Numbered from the stretch's first letter, positions 34,012 through 46,532 are shown. The stretch: DNA of 64,000 nt from Meconema thalassinum (GCA_946902985.2 OX336389.2:175036704-175100703), one strand, 5' to 3'. Translations and numbers: made by a program. The notes: generated by a model from the letters alone, not told the origin.

Positions 34012-35984
34012 ATTATTATCTATTTTTCAAGAAAAATTGACATTCATTTCCATGTGCTGTGTCCTAAACGTGTACCATTTCGTCACATGACCGAGGTTCC
34101 TGGACCATAAGAATGGGAGCCAAGACAGAAGTGTGCCAGTCAGCATAACATTCCGAGTCTGCAACTGTCATGGCAAGAATTCAGCCATTTTGTAAGGCCC
34201 CAAAGGAGTAAACTCATTCTCAAATCATCTGTTAAGCTAGTGAACAAAAAGTAATGTGAAGTTCTAGGACAGAAGCTTCAAGCTACTGTAAACTGACCAA
34301 TTCCAGAGAAAGAGGCGTATGTTACAAATTCATGAAATTAGGCTCTTCTTTGGCTATCGGGGAAAATGTGGTAATATGGGAAAATGAGTCTGCTAATTTA
34401 GTGTCCAGGTCTTTACAGTCATCTACAAGAAAATTGGGCACTTATTCCTTACACTAAAGAATAAAGGTTCCAGAGCCCATTGGTCAGTGATCACCTGTAT
34501 GAGGGTTAAAGAAATTAGAACTTAAAAGAGACGTAATTAATATATTTCTGGTATAAAAGTACTTTCCTGAAATACAATGGTAAAGCAGTTCGGTCAGTTA
34601 TGGACAAAAATAGAGCCCTGCAACCGATGATGCAGAAGTCAGTATTATGGCTTTTCACTTCCTATTGCTTGCATATACCTATAGAAACCTGTTTATCATC
34701 TAAGCCCTAAATGCATATGGCAACTCCAATTTACATATAAAATAAGCTGCCCCTGCTCAGTTTTCTTATCCCCCACAAATGTTAAAAACTATTGGAAGCA
34801 CTGATTTATGGTAGTTGTTAAGCTCTCCACCCCATTTGCTCCACGAGGCAACAAGGAACCTCATCCCACTGCAACTAATTGACAGAAGCATCAGAATGAG
34901 TGATTAGAAAACTATTAACTCTAGCTCAAGATACCTGAGAAGGATTCAATCAACTGTCAGATTACTGACAAAACTTTTATTCTACTGAGTGGCAGGCATC
35001 TAGAAATACAGTGCAAGTGCAATTGCTACCTAGTTGAGTTAATAACCAAATTGAAAGCAACTAGAAGATAAAGTGTCATCTCCATGCCTGGCATCGGGCA
35101 GTCTGCAGTTCCTTGGCAGGAAGACAAAGCACTGATGTGAAGTTTGCTATAGCCAACTGCTGCCCCAACACAATGAGTAAAAAACAGAAACACATAATTA
35201 CTGCTGTATTTACTGGTGAAAAATATATTTTGACACAAAATGTATACTTGTTAAGAAAATTGTAGAAGTTAAGTGCTATCTCGCAACACCCCACTTCAGG
35301 ACAGGCCTTAAAATCAACACAGTGAACATTTCAGAACTTGTAACTTGTAGAGAAGCCTCAGTTATTCTATTGGGACGAGAAAAAAATATATTTCTTTTTA
35401 GAGCTCCCGTGATTATGGTATGGTTATTGTTGTTTTAAGGGGCAGAATTGAAATTACTTAACGTTATTGTTCCCAGAAAGCTGCAAGTCTTGAACCACAG
35501 AGATTCAGGGATGGGTACCAAGGGTACACTGCTGTAATTCATACGTACACAGAAATAACGTGGTCAATTAATTCAATAAAGCAACAGAATCATTTTAAGA
35601 ACAAGATATGTTTCTTTTAGAAAAGCATTAGATTTTCTGAGGGGCTTCACTCACATTTCTAAAAATGACATGATTGATTGTTTATTCAAACAAGTATTCT
35701 GAAGGGTTCCTATAATGTTGGGTCTAGAAAGGCCTATGCCAGAAAATGTATGTGTATGTTTACGTTTATCTACAGAAGGCATGTAGCGGAGAGGCAAGGA
35801 AAATGATTTTGACCAACCTGATGGATTATAGTATCAAGGGAGGACAAGTACAGGCAAATAGATTATCTATCTGCAGTATAAGTCAACAGTAGAATGTGTT
35901 CTTGGTTAAACGTACAGTCTAGTTAGTTAGTGTTGTTTTGAGGAGCAGAACAGCCCCCTCAAGTACAGTCGAACTGCACTTATA
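34012..35984. other. No gene; short SINE-tail pieces
   Basis: Non-coding. Short pieces near 35415-35460 and 35905-35965 contain 'ttgttgttttaaggggc' or 'gttgttttgaggagcag', related to 40727-40775 (plus), and in reverse to 43310-43370 and 44560-44600. These look like tails of one SINE/LINE family. No exons found. Confidence 0.45.
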
Positions 35985-36262
35985 TACAGTAGAGTCCCAC
36001 TTAGCGTTTTCCCATTGGGATGGGGTCCGCTTTTCGGATCATTGAGCACCACTTCACTCGGTCAGCTGCATCTTCTGGTCTGAGATTTGCAGCTTTCATA
36101 TCGGTGTTGATAGTGTCTTTCCACCGTTGTTTGGGCCTTCCTCTTGGTCTTCTTCCATCAACCATCAGTTGATAGGCAGTATCTACCACGGTGTTACTTT
36201 TTGCTCCCAACACATGAAACTAAAACTTACAATTTCCGCCTAGTCAATACTATACTTTTTTT

Positions 36263-36330
36263 ATAAAATATTTCAAGGATACATGTTTCAGGTCCCAATC
36301 TTTCTGGACCCTTCTTCAGCCCATAAAATC
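36263..36330 (-). ncRNA. Type I hammerhead motif, left arm
   Basis: The minus strand has core CUGAAGA (36313-36319), stem II AGGGUCC/GGGACCU with one mismatch and one G-U, then GAAAC (36285-36289). A minimal two-pair stem III AC/GU precedes A at the cleavage position. Stem I pairs the flanks (GGG with UCC, then AUUUU-side with AAAU-side) over about 9 pairs. Short stem III is usual for Penelope hammerheads. Confidence 0.62.
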
Positions 36331-37321
36331 ACATATGGAGCCCATCAATCACAAAAACATCGATAAACACAAACTGCACACACACAATAAATAAATAAAA
36401 CACTGTAAAACATCTAAGAGTCTAAAATCTAAAAATAACATGCATGTTTTACTGTCTTCAGGAACATGTTTTCACTTGTTCTTCATCTAAATAAATGTCA
36501 TTTGACGCTGTGAAACACTGGGCACATATTTTGAAGTCTGAGTGGCGTGCTGTAAGAACTTGCTGTATATCTTGTACTGTTTTTGTGGCTGAAGATGAGT
36601 TGGACGTCAATAGCTACATGTTATAAATTCTTGTTTTAAAATTTTATGCATTTGGCAACTTGTCTTAAGATAGTCTTCTGCCATACGGTATGGAAAAGTC
36701 AGAGAAGAATGGTTGGCGTGTAGCTACATTTGAACCCGAAGTCAGACGAAAACAGCCCCGCGGCGACAGGTGGAGGTCAAGCTCCACTCGGCTAGAGCAA
36801 CTTACTAATAATAGTAAGTTATTTTACTAATAATAGTATTAGTAAGTTGCTCTAGCCGAGCGGAGCTTGACCTCCACCTGTCGCCGCGGGGCTGTTTTCG
36901 TCTGACTTCGGGTTCAAATGTAGCTACACGCCAACCATTCTTCTCTGACTTTTCCATACCGTATGGCAGAAGACTATCTTAAGTCAAGTTGCCAAATGCA
37001 TAAAATTTTAAAACAAGAATTTATAACATGTAGCTATTGACGTCCAACTCATCTTCAGCCACAAAAACAGTACAAGATATACAGCAAGTTCTTACAGCAC
37101 GCCACTCAAAGACTTCAAAATATGTGCCCAGTGTTTCACAGCGTCAAATGACATTTATTTAGATGAAGAACAAGTGAAAACATGTTCCTGAAGACAGTAA
37201 AACATGCATGTTATTTTTAGATTTTAGACTCTTAGATGTTTTTACAGTGTTTTATTTATTTATTGTGTGTGTGCAGTTTGTGTTTATCGATGTTTTTGTG
37301 ATTGATGGGCTCCATATGTGA

Positions 37322-37381
37322 TTTTATGGGCTGAAGAAGGGTCCATAAAGATTGGGACCTGAAACAAGTACCCTTGAAATA
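37322..37381 (+). ncRNA. Type I hammerhead motif, right arm
   Basis: Inverted counterpart of the left-arm motif: CUGAAGA at 37331-37337, stem II AGGGUCC/GGGACCU, GAAAC at 37361-37365, AC-AA-GU stem III, A at the cleavage position, then CCC pairing with GGG at 37328-37330. Relative to the left arm the first stem I pair is G-C here instead of G-U, and pairing is kept. Confidence 0.62.
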
Positions 37382-38292
37382 TTTTATAAAAAAAAGTATA
37401 GTATTGACTAGGCGGAAATTGTAAGTTTTAGTTTTAATGATTACTGTCAATACGGAACCTGAAATGTATAATAACTCTAATAATCCCAACACATGGCCAT
37501 ACCACCGGAGTCTGTGTTCAGCCATCTTATCAGGAATTGGGACCACGCCAAATTGTCGCCTGATAGTATCATTATACATGTGGTCTTTCAATGAAATGCC
37601 CATAGTTCGTCGCAGCATCCGCATTTCCATTGCATGGAGAGAATTTTCAACACTTTTAGTGACAGTCAAACATTCAGTGCCATACAGTGCAACTGGTCGT
37701 ATGACTGTACAATAGATCTTAGACTTCAGGTAAGTTGGTATTTGCTTATCACACAGAACCCCTGTGACATCTCTCCAACCCATCCATGCTGCACTGATCC
37801 TTCCTTGTACATCATTACTGATGCATCCATCACTTTGCAGCCGGGATCCTTGATACCCGAAGGTATCTTGGCCAGGAATGTACCACTAATTTGAATAGAT
37901 CCTGGTGATGGAATGGCTTCCAGGTATTCGGTCCTTTGTATATTCAGGCGCAGACAAAATTGTTGTAGCCTGTCATGCCATGTTGTAACTTGTTGTAAAT
38001 TTTCCCTAGTTGTAGCGGCAATCATTACGTCATCTGCATATAGTAATGTCCATGGGACATCACTTTGCATATCACGAGTAATGGTGTCCATGACTAGGAT
38101 GAACATAAGTGGAGACAGCGCTGAACCCTGGTAGAGTCCCACTACTCCGAACTAATTGGGACCGAACCCTGATCGGATTAGCAAAAATTCGTATTAGGTG
38201 GATTTTCGTCACATACGAGAACATATTGACTTTAAGGCTCGAAAAACAATTACAATCATCACGAATACTATGCAGATAAAGACATTTTAGCA

Positions 38293-38607
38293 GTGGTGCA
38301 GGGAACATCAGCTGAGATCAACGCAGATAATAGTGAATACGAGGGGGACGCCCAAACTGATGTTTCACACACTGCCATTGCAAGAACACTTGACCTCGCC
38401 CTACGCTTCGTCGAGCAACATGCCGCTGCAACTCCTCGTGATGGAATGTTTATGCGACGTTGGCGAAACGTTGCCTCTTCACGTCATTTCAGTGCACTGC
38501 GTCAAAAGAAGATCACAGACTTCACTTCTGAAGTGTTGATTTGCTTTTCCGTTTGTTTTGTCGTTAACGTAAATATTGCTTTCAAACTTTGTTATGCACA
38601 TTGTTAG
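38293..38607 (+). pseudogene. Tigger transposase C-terminal remnant
   Basis: The frame encodes TAIARTLDLALRFVEQHAAA, then PRDGMFMRRWRNVASSRHF and LRQKKITDF. This is the characteristic end of Tigger transposases (LDLALR...MRRWR...LRQKKITDF). The DNA-binding and DDD catalytic domains are absent. It is the only coding remnant of the 35987-38864 element. Confidence 0.8.
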
Positions 38608-39007
38608 TAGGTCGCCTTCCGTTTTTTAGTATTTGTGTATAAGATAGCCGATAGATTCACCGTTTACTCCTGTAGCATTTATTTCATGTTTTTCAGTGTT
38701 AATAAATTTACGGTTTTACTTGAAAAAACTAGTTTAGCCTACTCTTAATTTTAAGTTTTTCCTGTTTTGAAATTCAAAACAAATATGGTAGACATATTTT
38801 CCTAGCCCTGTTCGGATTAGGCGGATTTTTGAATTAGCGGGGTTCGGATTGGTGGAATCTACTGTATTACTTAATTGGACCTTTTTCACATTTAGATATG
38901 ATATTTCCATGGCACGAAGCTTCCTCCATTAAAATTTAGGTCAGTTAAAACGTTTTCGTTTACACATTTTCTCATTTACACAAAATTTTGTCAAGTTCTC
39001 ATTTATA

Positions 39008-39316
39008 TAGGGTGGGTGAGATATAACTAAGCAGCCGGAAACCTACGATTCCCCAGGTAAGGAAGTGTCGAAAGTCGTGAAAACGTATGGCAAAATGTGC
39101 GTGGTTTAGCAGGAAAAAGAGGTTTTCGTCACAGTATTTAAAGATGTCTAGCAGGCCAATTGTTCGTTGTATAGACTTTGTGTTTGCACCAGGTTGTGCA
39201 GCACAACAAACAAGGAAATGTGGCCCAGAGTGGATCTGCGCACGGCGAGTGGTGTTCCCAAAAATCCATGTTAATGCAATCACTTAGGATATGTTCAATT
39301 GTTTCCACCCACCCTG
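39008..39316. mobile_element. Small TIR MITE
   Basis: About 309 bp with ends TAGGGTGGGTG and CACCCACCCTG in inverted orientation and TA on both sides (39006-39007, 39317-39318). TA flanks fit a Tc1-mariner-type MITE. No coding capacity. Confidence 0.6.
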
Positions 39317-39318
39317 TA

Positions 39319-41443
39319 TGTCATCATATGCAATAATTCCTATAAATTGCATTCTTAGCTTGAAATGACAAGTATGAAAATTATAAGAATGCATAATGGA
39401 TACAGAAAAGAACATACATGCTGGAATACTTCACCGTAACCATCAGAATGAGCATCACAACACTGACCATTTGTCAGCATGCCACCAAACCAGGCCACAA
39501 TCATACCACCTAGACATGCTGGCTGTCTCTATGGATAGCTTAAAAATGATAATTGCTCCCAATTTGAGCATTTCTGTGTTTTATAGTTCTACCTCTTTCA
39601 ATAGTTGGCTCACTTTTTCTAGTGGTCTTGAATTCTCCAGCAGTTGCTACAATGGTTTTGTTTGCAATCTTGACACTGCATAGTTTCTTTCAGGAAACTG
39701 TTCATAAATGCCCTTCCATTTCGATCTGCGGGTTTAGAGTACATAGGAACTGAACTGGACTGCCCAGCGTGTCACTACTGTGTGTCCAACGCTCCATCAC
39801 TATCACACCACAATGTCAGTCCTTCCGATATGTTGCTTGTTACACAACCCCTGAGCAATGCACCTATCAATGTATGCTGGAGCTGTGTCATCCACTTGGT
39901 AATCCTGCATCACCTCATTCCCCAGCATATGGGTCATAAATCATTTTGCTAAACACACAATAGTGCACACATATTCCCCACACTGTATTTGTTAGCAAAG
40001 GAATAGGTCCATTTCCTGAATCAAACCACTTACACCTGAAAGTCATGGGTGTACACACAGCAGGATTACAGGAAGGCATGCCCATTATTGCATTACATCA
40101 TACCCCTCAGGTACAGTGCGTTTCACACATTTCTAACAAGCATTACTGTTATCAGCCTTACCTTCCTAAGTCTGCCGGAATTCACACCAGTTACTTGGTC
40201 TCCCTTGTTCACACAAGTAAGGCTCATGACAATTGACATCTGCAGATCCGAAAGCATCCCTGTCAGTATCTAATATTTGAATTGAATTGGAAACTAATCT
40301 ATATTCGGGATACTGCAATAATGCTCAGAATGACTAGTAGTGTCCACACATCAAGAATACTACAAGAAACTGTATTATTATCAATCGTTTAATATTCAAT
40401 TACCATATAGCACCCAAATCCCACTTACCTGCACCCTAAAATGTGAAAGATATACTACATGATTGTCACACTACTTGTTTATGGTTAAAGTGGAATCAAA
40501 GCAATTTGAGGAGTGACAACCCAGTCTAATCGAGTCAGATTGTTGAAGATCTAATAGAACTAGAATCATTTCACTCGCCAAGAAATTATTTTCATTAGCA
40601 TTATTAAGATTTCAACGAGTACTACATGTCAAAATATATTATGTACTTTGACTTCAGTGTCCTTTTAAAGCAGCAGTAATAGCGAACTTAGAGATAATAG
40701 TGAGGTATGTCCCATGTAGTGATGATGATAATTGTTGTTTAAAGGGGACTAACATCTAGGTTATCAGCCCCTGTCCCATGTAGTGCAACTTATGTTGGCA
40801 GATTGCCTGTACCACTCACACCCAACCCACTCCCGAGAGCAAACAATCCATGTACCAGTCGCAACTCAAAAGGAAAATAATCAAGGTACTATGCAATACT
40901 CAGACCTTGATAAAATTCATTTTTAACACATTTCCAGCAAAGCATTAGCAAAATGTGACAAAACTGAAAGCCGATGGGACTACGGGAAAACACGGCAATT
41001 TCAGAGAAAACATCTTACATCTTAAAAAGAAAACTGGTGAATTTCACAAATCATGTCCCAACCCTAATGAAAGCCAGCATAACTAAAAAAAGGAATTTCC
41101 GAGTTATGGATATACTATGATGAAGGAAATTGTTATTCATCCAGTAAGGCAAATAATAGATACCAGAATAACTTCAAAGCATAACTGCCTTATTTTATAA
41201 GTCACAGACATGAAATTAATGAGGAACACATTTCATGTTCCATTATAGATAGTGCTAGGATTAGGTTTTGGTCAGTGGTAATGCTAGGCTGACATATTTT
41301 GGTTATATTCTTCATGCGCCTTATGCTATGATTTTTTTTTTACCCATGGCTTTCATTGTGGATCTTTTTTGATTTATGTTGGTTTTGCATTGTACTTCAT
41401 GTAGCTGCAGAAAACTGTACTATACCTACTTAAAATAACTCAC
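39319..41443. other. No exon recognised; gene flank or intron
   Basis: Should hold intron or downstream exons of the alanine aminotransferase gene, but no further exon was recognised. A SINE tail ('gttgtttaaaggggactaac') lies at 40727-40775. The 39396-40273 segment has several open frames without recognisable products. Confidence 0.4.
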
Positions 41444-41565
41444 CTGGCCTAGAACAGTGGGGCATAACATAGTAGATATGCCTTTTTGAAGCATAGCCCT
41501 CACATCAGGGTCAAGGTTCACAACTTCGGTGTAACCTCCACGTAGACCACATTCTCCCATAAAAC
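41444..41565 (-). CDS. Alanine aminotransferase, exon C
   Basis: A 122-bp exon between an acceptor (TTTCCAG) and a donor (GTGAGTT). It encodes FMGECGLRGGYTEVVNLDP and then VRAMLQKGISTMLCPTVLGQ. GFMGECGLRGGY follows the PLP-binding lysine in alanine aminotransferases (class I/II PLP-fold enzymes that exchange amino groups between alanine and 2-oxoglutarate). The exon begins with two bases that complete the glycine codon split with exon B (phase 1) and ends in phase 0. No stop or frameshift. The next exon, expected to start near 'AAMD.VVNPP', was not found at lower coordinates. Confidence 0.9.
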
Positions 41566-44500
41566 CTGGAAAATTGATACAATATAGTTAGCAAACTAAT
41601 GGAAAGATCACAGAGAGCAAAAAGGATAAAATTTACTGTATTGTACATCTGTAAGTCATTAATAGAGTTTGAGGTTTTTAGCATTAGCGTTACATGCAAA
41701 ATTTGTTCAAAATTCGTCAACTGATGTATTTCCATGATATAAGTTTTGAACATATGGAGCTTGCTAATTTTGAACTTGCAATAAAATGAGAAATTGACTC
41801 AAATACAAAATTATCCTTTTACGTCTAAATGAATGTGATATCCTTGTTTTTGGAAAGTTAATTATTTAAAAAATAAGTTTTGTAAAAAGAAGAAGAAACT
41901 GTTTTAAAATATTCATTCATTGGTAAAAAAAAATATATATCTATTTTGTATTGGCTGCAATTGGAGTATTTTGGCAGACAGCTCTGTTTCCCTGTTCAAG
42001 TTCAAGACCAAAATGCTAAACTTAATTTCTAGATTCAATGATAGTATACCAAGGTAATGTATATTGTTAATTTGTATATTTGCAATTATTTGTCTAACAA
42101 ATGCTAACAAGCGCAGTCTGTTTGGTCACTAAGAGAAACTGCACGTGTAATGGTACTATACTTTTTAATTCCCTACAATTTCACTACAAGTTTTTAAAGT
42201 TGAGTAGCTAGTACACAATATTACCATAAATTAATACTGTCACAGAGCTTTGAATATCTTGTCATTAGGATGCCGAGGGATATATTTTAAAATGCTAGTA
42301 ACATGTGTTTCACAGATATCCTCTGAATACAAAAACACCAAATCAATAGTACCACCACTTGCATACACACAACCTCTAGGTATTGTGACCAAACAGCAAT
42401 TGAATCACACAGTACTGTATATATGCACAGAAATCCATCCCTGCCAGAGTTATTTTGTGTCCACTTCCAGTGTAACATCCCAGTTGGCACTTTGCTTTTT
42501 ACTGCCTTCAGATACAGTAACCCAGCGGTGAGGGAGAAATATTTACATCGTTGGTAGTCTTTCAGTCTCAGGTCAGTTCTTATAAGACTTGGAAATTTTC
42601 AGTTCATGGGCACATATAATTTGTTTCCATATAAAATTTCTGCACATATAAGACACCACTGTTAGCACCAGTTTCACAGTCATAGGTGAATAACTGTTCC
42701 TGACTGAAGTGGTTATTTACAGTTAGTGTCAATAAATATCTCACCTATCTCTGCCCTACTTTGTGAGGTGGTGAAACACCCACATAATATTCATAATTTG
42801 CTTGCAAAAGTTCTCACTCAAATTCTCCAGGTGGGGAAATGTCAACATAATAGTATTAGTAGTATCAAGAGGTGATCAATCTTTATACTCTACATATTTT
42901 TGTAGTTGTATGTATGGTCTCTTTTCTTCGAATTTGATAGTTATTGGTTTATTGTGGGGGAATTTATTTCAACATTATTATTTAATGTAATTTCATATTT
43001 ATTATAATTTGCCACCACCGACAGCGTCCGCATTTGCAAATAAATGTATATATGTAAAGATACGAGGAAATAACATTTAAAATTGAATTTTGTAGCATTT
43101 AAAACTTAGTCAGGTATGATACAAATTGAACAGGTTCAACATTACTAAGCACGGAAACTAATTCAAACATGCTCTGGATTAGATATATGGGTGTTTCTGC
43201 CAAACAGCATAAGTAACAAAACATGCATGTGAATCGTACCTTTACTTAAGTTCAGGTAAATACCATACAATGGATAATTAACTATATAATGAAATGTACG
43301 TCTACCCCTCATTAGGGGAGAGATGACCTCGTAGTTCCACCCCTTAACACAACAATAACTAACCATAACTACCCCTCATTATTCCCATTTCAATGGGGGC
43401 AGGGTTGAGATGCATCGAACTTCTATTTGCTGGATGGTTTAATGGTCAAATACACTTCTTGATTCCAACCTCGTAAGAAGAGTTATAAAGAGAAGAAATT
43501 AATGGAACTTGGCAAGGTGTTAGGATGAAACAGTTGTGACCTTGAAAATGGGAAACTATGAAAAACGATTTTATAGACATCTCACGGAGATTGAACCAAT
43601 TCGTCCTCCGAGTCCAGAACAGCCTGGTATAGTTGTCATTCCACCAACAGCTGCTGCAAGGTAAACTTCGTAAGACAAGCATTGTAGTCTAACCACAGCA
43701 CAACACATGATATTGTTAATTGTATAATGAGAGTTGAATCTTGCATAGCTCTGGTGTCCTCGTTTTAAAACCAGGCTGATGCCTTTATTTTTAGATATCA
43801 AGTTTCTGAAAAATGTTTGGTATCAAGTTTCTACATTTCTTTAATACTGATATTGGGATTTTAGCACCTAACACTCCCTAGTAAAAAAAAAAAGAAAAGA
43901 ATCACAACAGGAGATTTAACACTGCTGCCAATACAACATTTACAAACTAGTTTTGACAATCCTGTGACATTTGTTATGCATCTTTTATGTCTACTCCTAA
44001 GATTTAAATGATCACAACCCCCCACACAAAAAAACACCACCCACTCAAAACCAATGGAAACATACAAATAATGATGTAGCTTTTTGCAACTCTTGGCTGA
44101 CAATCTCTTAAACAGTATCCAAAGTATTATTCAAGGGGAAATCACTGGAAGACGTGAAACATAACCTATAAGGATAACTCACACGTTGTAGAAAATGCTT
44201 TTATCATATTAAAAAAAAAAAACATTCAAAAATGAGGAGAAATCAGAGGATAATGCAAAACAACCACTGTCTATTCATATCATGAATACTTTTCAGTTTT
44301 ATCTAACAAGGTCAAATATTTCAAATGAGTGGCCAGGATGGTATAAACAGATATAAACCTAAACTTACTAGGTACTCTCACTGTAAAAAAAAAAAAGAAT
44401 CTATACGAACAATTAGAACATTCATTTTATTAGCACAACCAAATGAAACTATGAAAATATTTCTCCAAAAACATAGTTTTATTGGCTGTAACAAGGGGAT

Positions 44501-44859
44501 ACCATACGAGAACAACAGCCATTTTCAAATTGATTTCAACTAATCGATTGTTTTGATTGTTCCGCCCCTAAAAACAACAATAACTAACTATATTTGTATC
44601 GATTATTAGGTCGATATTTTCATCACTAGGAACTCGCACATTCCACAGTGCGGCACCAAAATTTTGTAAGAAGAAAACATTTTTTGGTAAATTGAGTATT
44701 TTTCACATTTATGGGAAAAATTCACAAGAACCCATAGCTATGCAAATTGTGGTTGTACATAGAGATAATAATTAACAAAAATCGAGAAAAACATAAAATT
44801 CACATTTATCGCAATTGCAATTTTCCCGCATCTCTATATATGGTATATGTAATCATGGC
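41566..44859 (-). other. Alanine aminotransferase intron B-C (part)
   Basis: AT-rich intronic DNA. Reverse-oriented SINE-tail pieces with 'ccccttaacacaacaataac' lie at about 43310-43370 and 44560-44600. No other gene seen; open frames are short and featureless. Confidence 0.6.
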
Positions 44860-45430
44860 ACCAAAAACTAGGGCAGACTTCCATTGCCACACAGCTCTTG
44901 GCTGAGTCACAGTTCCAGTGCCAATAAATGTCTCTTCTACTGTCTGGCCTACTTTGTCTCGGGACCTGAGGGCAACCTTTAGTGCTACTGTATACTCTAC
45001 AAGTGATCTGATCCATACTGGTATATGCTCTTTGAATGGAGCAGGCGGGGCAACATTGTTCGGAAAGAATTGGTTTGGGGGGGAAGAGGACTTTGTTCAC
45101 AGATGCATGGGGACTGCACTGTTGGCTCATGTACTGGCACACCTGAAGAACCCAGTAATAGGGTATGAGTGGAATGTATCTACAAATAATTGGAGCTAGG
45201 GTAGGGAAGGAGATGGCTGCTGTCTTAAGCTGGGTATCATCCCAGCTGGGAAACATTTGCACAATTGTCGAGAGTGGGATTGGAACCCACCACCCTTCTA
45301 AGTAGTCTTAATGAGGGTGAGTGAAATCCATCCCAACCCCCTCACCATGGCAGAGTTGGGAATGGAACCCAAGCCATCTGAACAAGGAGCTACTAGGCTA
45401 GCACAGCAACCAACATTGTGAGTATAGTAG
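44860..45430 (-). repeat. tRNA-derived SINE in intron
   Basis: Minus strand from 45430: 'gctgtgctagcctagtagct' (A-box-like), 'gggttccattcccaactctg' (B-box-like), a 'cactcaccctcattaag' core shared with 4430-4470, a second 'gggttccaatcccactctcg', then a long unique body to 'ccatgattacatatacc'. Overlapping 93- and 142-codon frames on the two strands are chance. Confidence 0.5.
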
Positions 45431-45522
45431 GCTGATCAGACTACCAAAGGCTATGAGATACTTCCAATATAATACCCCGCTAATATTCTGTTCACAGCCT
45501 TAAAATGCAAGGATGCACTCAC

Positions 45523-45643
45523 CTTTTGATACTGACATGAAGGATGCCAATTCTAAAGAATTATGCGGAGGCACCATTGTTGACATGACTTTTTTAAACG
45601 AACGGAATGTGTGTATTTTGGAATACACATTTTGTTGGTATAC
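45523..45643 (-). CDS. Alanine aminotransferase, exon B
   Basis: A 121-bp exon flanked by acceptor TTTTACAG and donor GTGAGTG. It encodes VYQQNVYSKIHTFRSFKKVM and then LELASFMSVSKG. VYQ.NVY completes the ADEVYQ motif from exon A (PLP-contacting Asp and Tyr). FMSVSKG contains the lysine that forms the Schiff base with PLP. Starts in phase 0 and ends after the first base of the Gly codon. The region between KKVM and LELASF is more variable in the family and is fully open here. The intron to exon C is 3.96 kb. Confidence 0.92.
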
Positions 45644-46124
45644 CTGTAAAAGAAAACAGCTACCTAAGCATATGTTTGCAGTACATCTTAACAGCAGTGC
45701 CTTGTCTCAAACAACCACAATATCATCCCAGTTTCAGAGAAACCCCCATTCCTCACTTGACAGGGACAGACGATTCTGGAGTTTAATCTTTAGTTGGTAT
45801 GAGTGGTTTCCCCAAATTGTGCAGACCAACTGAAACCAGCCAAGCTGATGCTGTCGATCTGCCCTCATATACATTCTCAGTCGTTGTCTAGCCTCGCTTG
45901 GCGACACACGAATGTCAGTGGATCTGTTTTCGTACTAGAAGTATTATTTTCATTGTGGGGTATCTGATGCCGATTCTGCCGACACTACTTATGAGATTAT
46001 TTTCACCTATGATTTTATAGAGAATTCATTTGCAGAGGTTTCTGCAATTATGTAGGAATATTTTAAAAATTTTGATAAATAGATTAGCTACATCTTTTGA
46101 TTATATGAAAATCCACAGCCTGCT

Positions 46125-46432
46125 TCCAGTCTCCGACCGGGTCAGGAATGGAATGAATGAAGCCCCCCATCTAGCGGTGAGGATATGAAATGTGCCGGCT
46201 GCCGAAGCCTGACGCACTCCTCTGGGGCAATGATTAAATGCATGACAGATGAAATAAAATAGTGGAGAGTGTTGCTGGAATGAAATTGTGACAGGGAAAA
46301 CCGGAGTCCCCGGAGAAAAACCTGTCTGCCTCCGTTTTGTCCAGCACAGATCTCAAATGGAGTGACCAGGATTTGAACCACGGACCCAGCGGTGAGAGGC
46401 CGGCGTGCTGCCGCCTAAGCCACGGAGGCTTA
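46125..46432 (-). repeat. tRNA-derived SINE
   Basis: Minus strand begins 'agcctccgtggcttaggcgg' (A box), 'cgtggttcaaatcctggtca' (B box), then a body with 'ccggttttccctgtcac', 'gccccagaggagtgcgtca' and a 3' end 'cctgacccggtcggaga'. Well preserved. It lies in the alanine aminotransferase intron. Confidence 0.75.
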
Positions 46433-46532
46433 TCTTTTGATTATATGGTTTCAAAATTTTGTTTAATTATAAGACACTATTTGAGATAAAAAGTAATCTT
46501 TTTTGCTACACAAATCTAAGAAAATCAAACTA

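Larger units (their letters stand above)
36217..37484. mobile_element. Giant palindromic Penelope-like element
   Basis: Two arms of about 595 bp (36217-36810 and 36837-37434) are near-perfect inverted copies around a 26-bp centre, followed by a 50-bp non-palindromic tail (37435-37484). A 12-bp duplication TCCCAACACATG (36205-36216 and 37485-37496) shows it inserted as one unit into the RTE sequence. No ORF. Each arm carries a type I hammerhead motif near its outer end. Penelope-like elements are known to have hammerheads in their terminal repeats, inverted terminal arrangements and short terminal extensions, so a Penelope-derived foldback is the best guess. Family assignment is inference. Confidence 0.7.
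36002..38130 (-). pseudogene. 5'-truncated RTE LINE, split by palindrome
   Basis: Minus-strand RTE of the same family as the LINE at 9503. It starts inside the reverse transcriptase (YQGSALSPLMF, LLYADDVMIA at 37726-38130), continues through RDVTGVLCDKQIPTYLKSK and EMRMLRRTMGISLKDH, and is broken at RWYGHVLG (37485-37496) by the palindromic element. It resumes after 36216 with AKSNTVVDTAYQLMVDG, RPRGRPKQRWKDTINTD and KADPIPMGKR then stop. Frameshifts are present in the RT part. The 3' end lies at 36002. Confidence 0.88.
35987..38864 (+). mobile_element. Tigger element with nested insertions
   Basis: Left end CAGTAGAGTCCCAC and right end (inverse CAGTAGATTCCACC) have TA duplications at 35985-35986 and 38865-38866. 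Inner 'ccgaac...ggattagc' repeats are at both sides. An RTE LINE fragment (36002-38130) entered just inside the left end with a 13-bp duplication GTAGAGTCCCACT (35989-36001 and 38131-38143). The remaining Tigger body (38144-38864) carries only the last part of a transposase. Confidence 0.85.

Noticed and set aside
36217..37484. Palindrome as a sequencing or assembly artefact
   Set aside because: The arms differ at many positions and a 12-bp target duplication surrounds the whole unit; a read-through artefact would give perfect arms and no duplication.
39396..40273. Possible downstream alanine aminotransferase exons
   Set aside because: No frame on the minus strand matches the expected C-terminal motifs (NPP..., PGSGFGQ), and splice sites do not fit the required phase.
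44834..45262. 142-codon minus frame in the intron
   Set aside because: Lies entirely in a SINE-like repeat; Cys/Pro composition with no recognisable domain.
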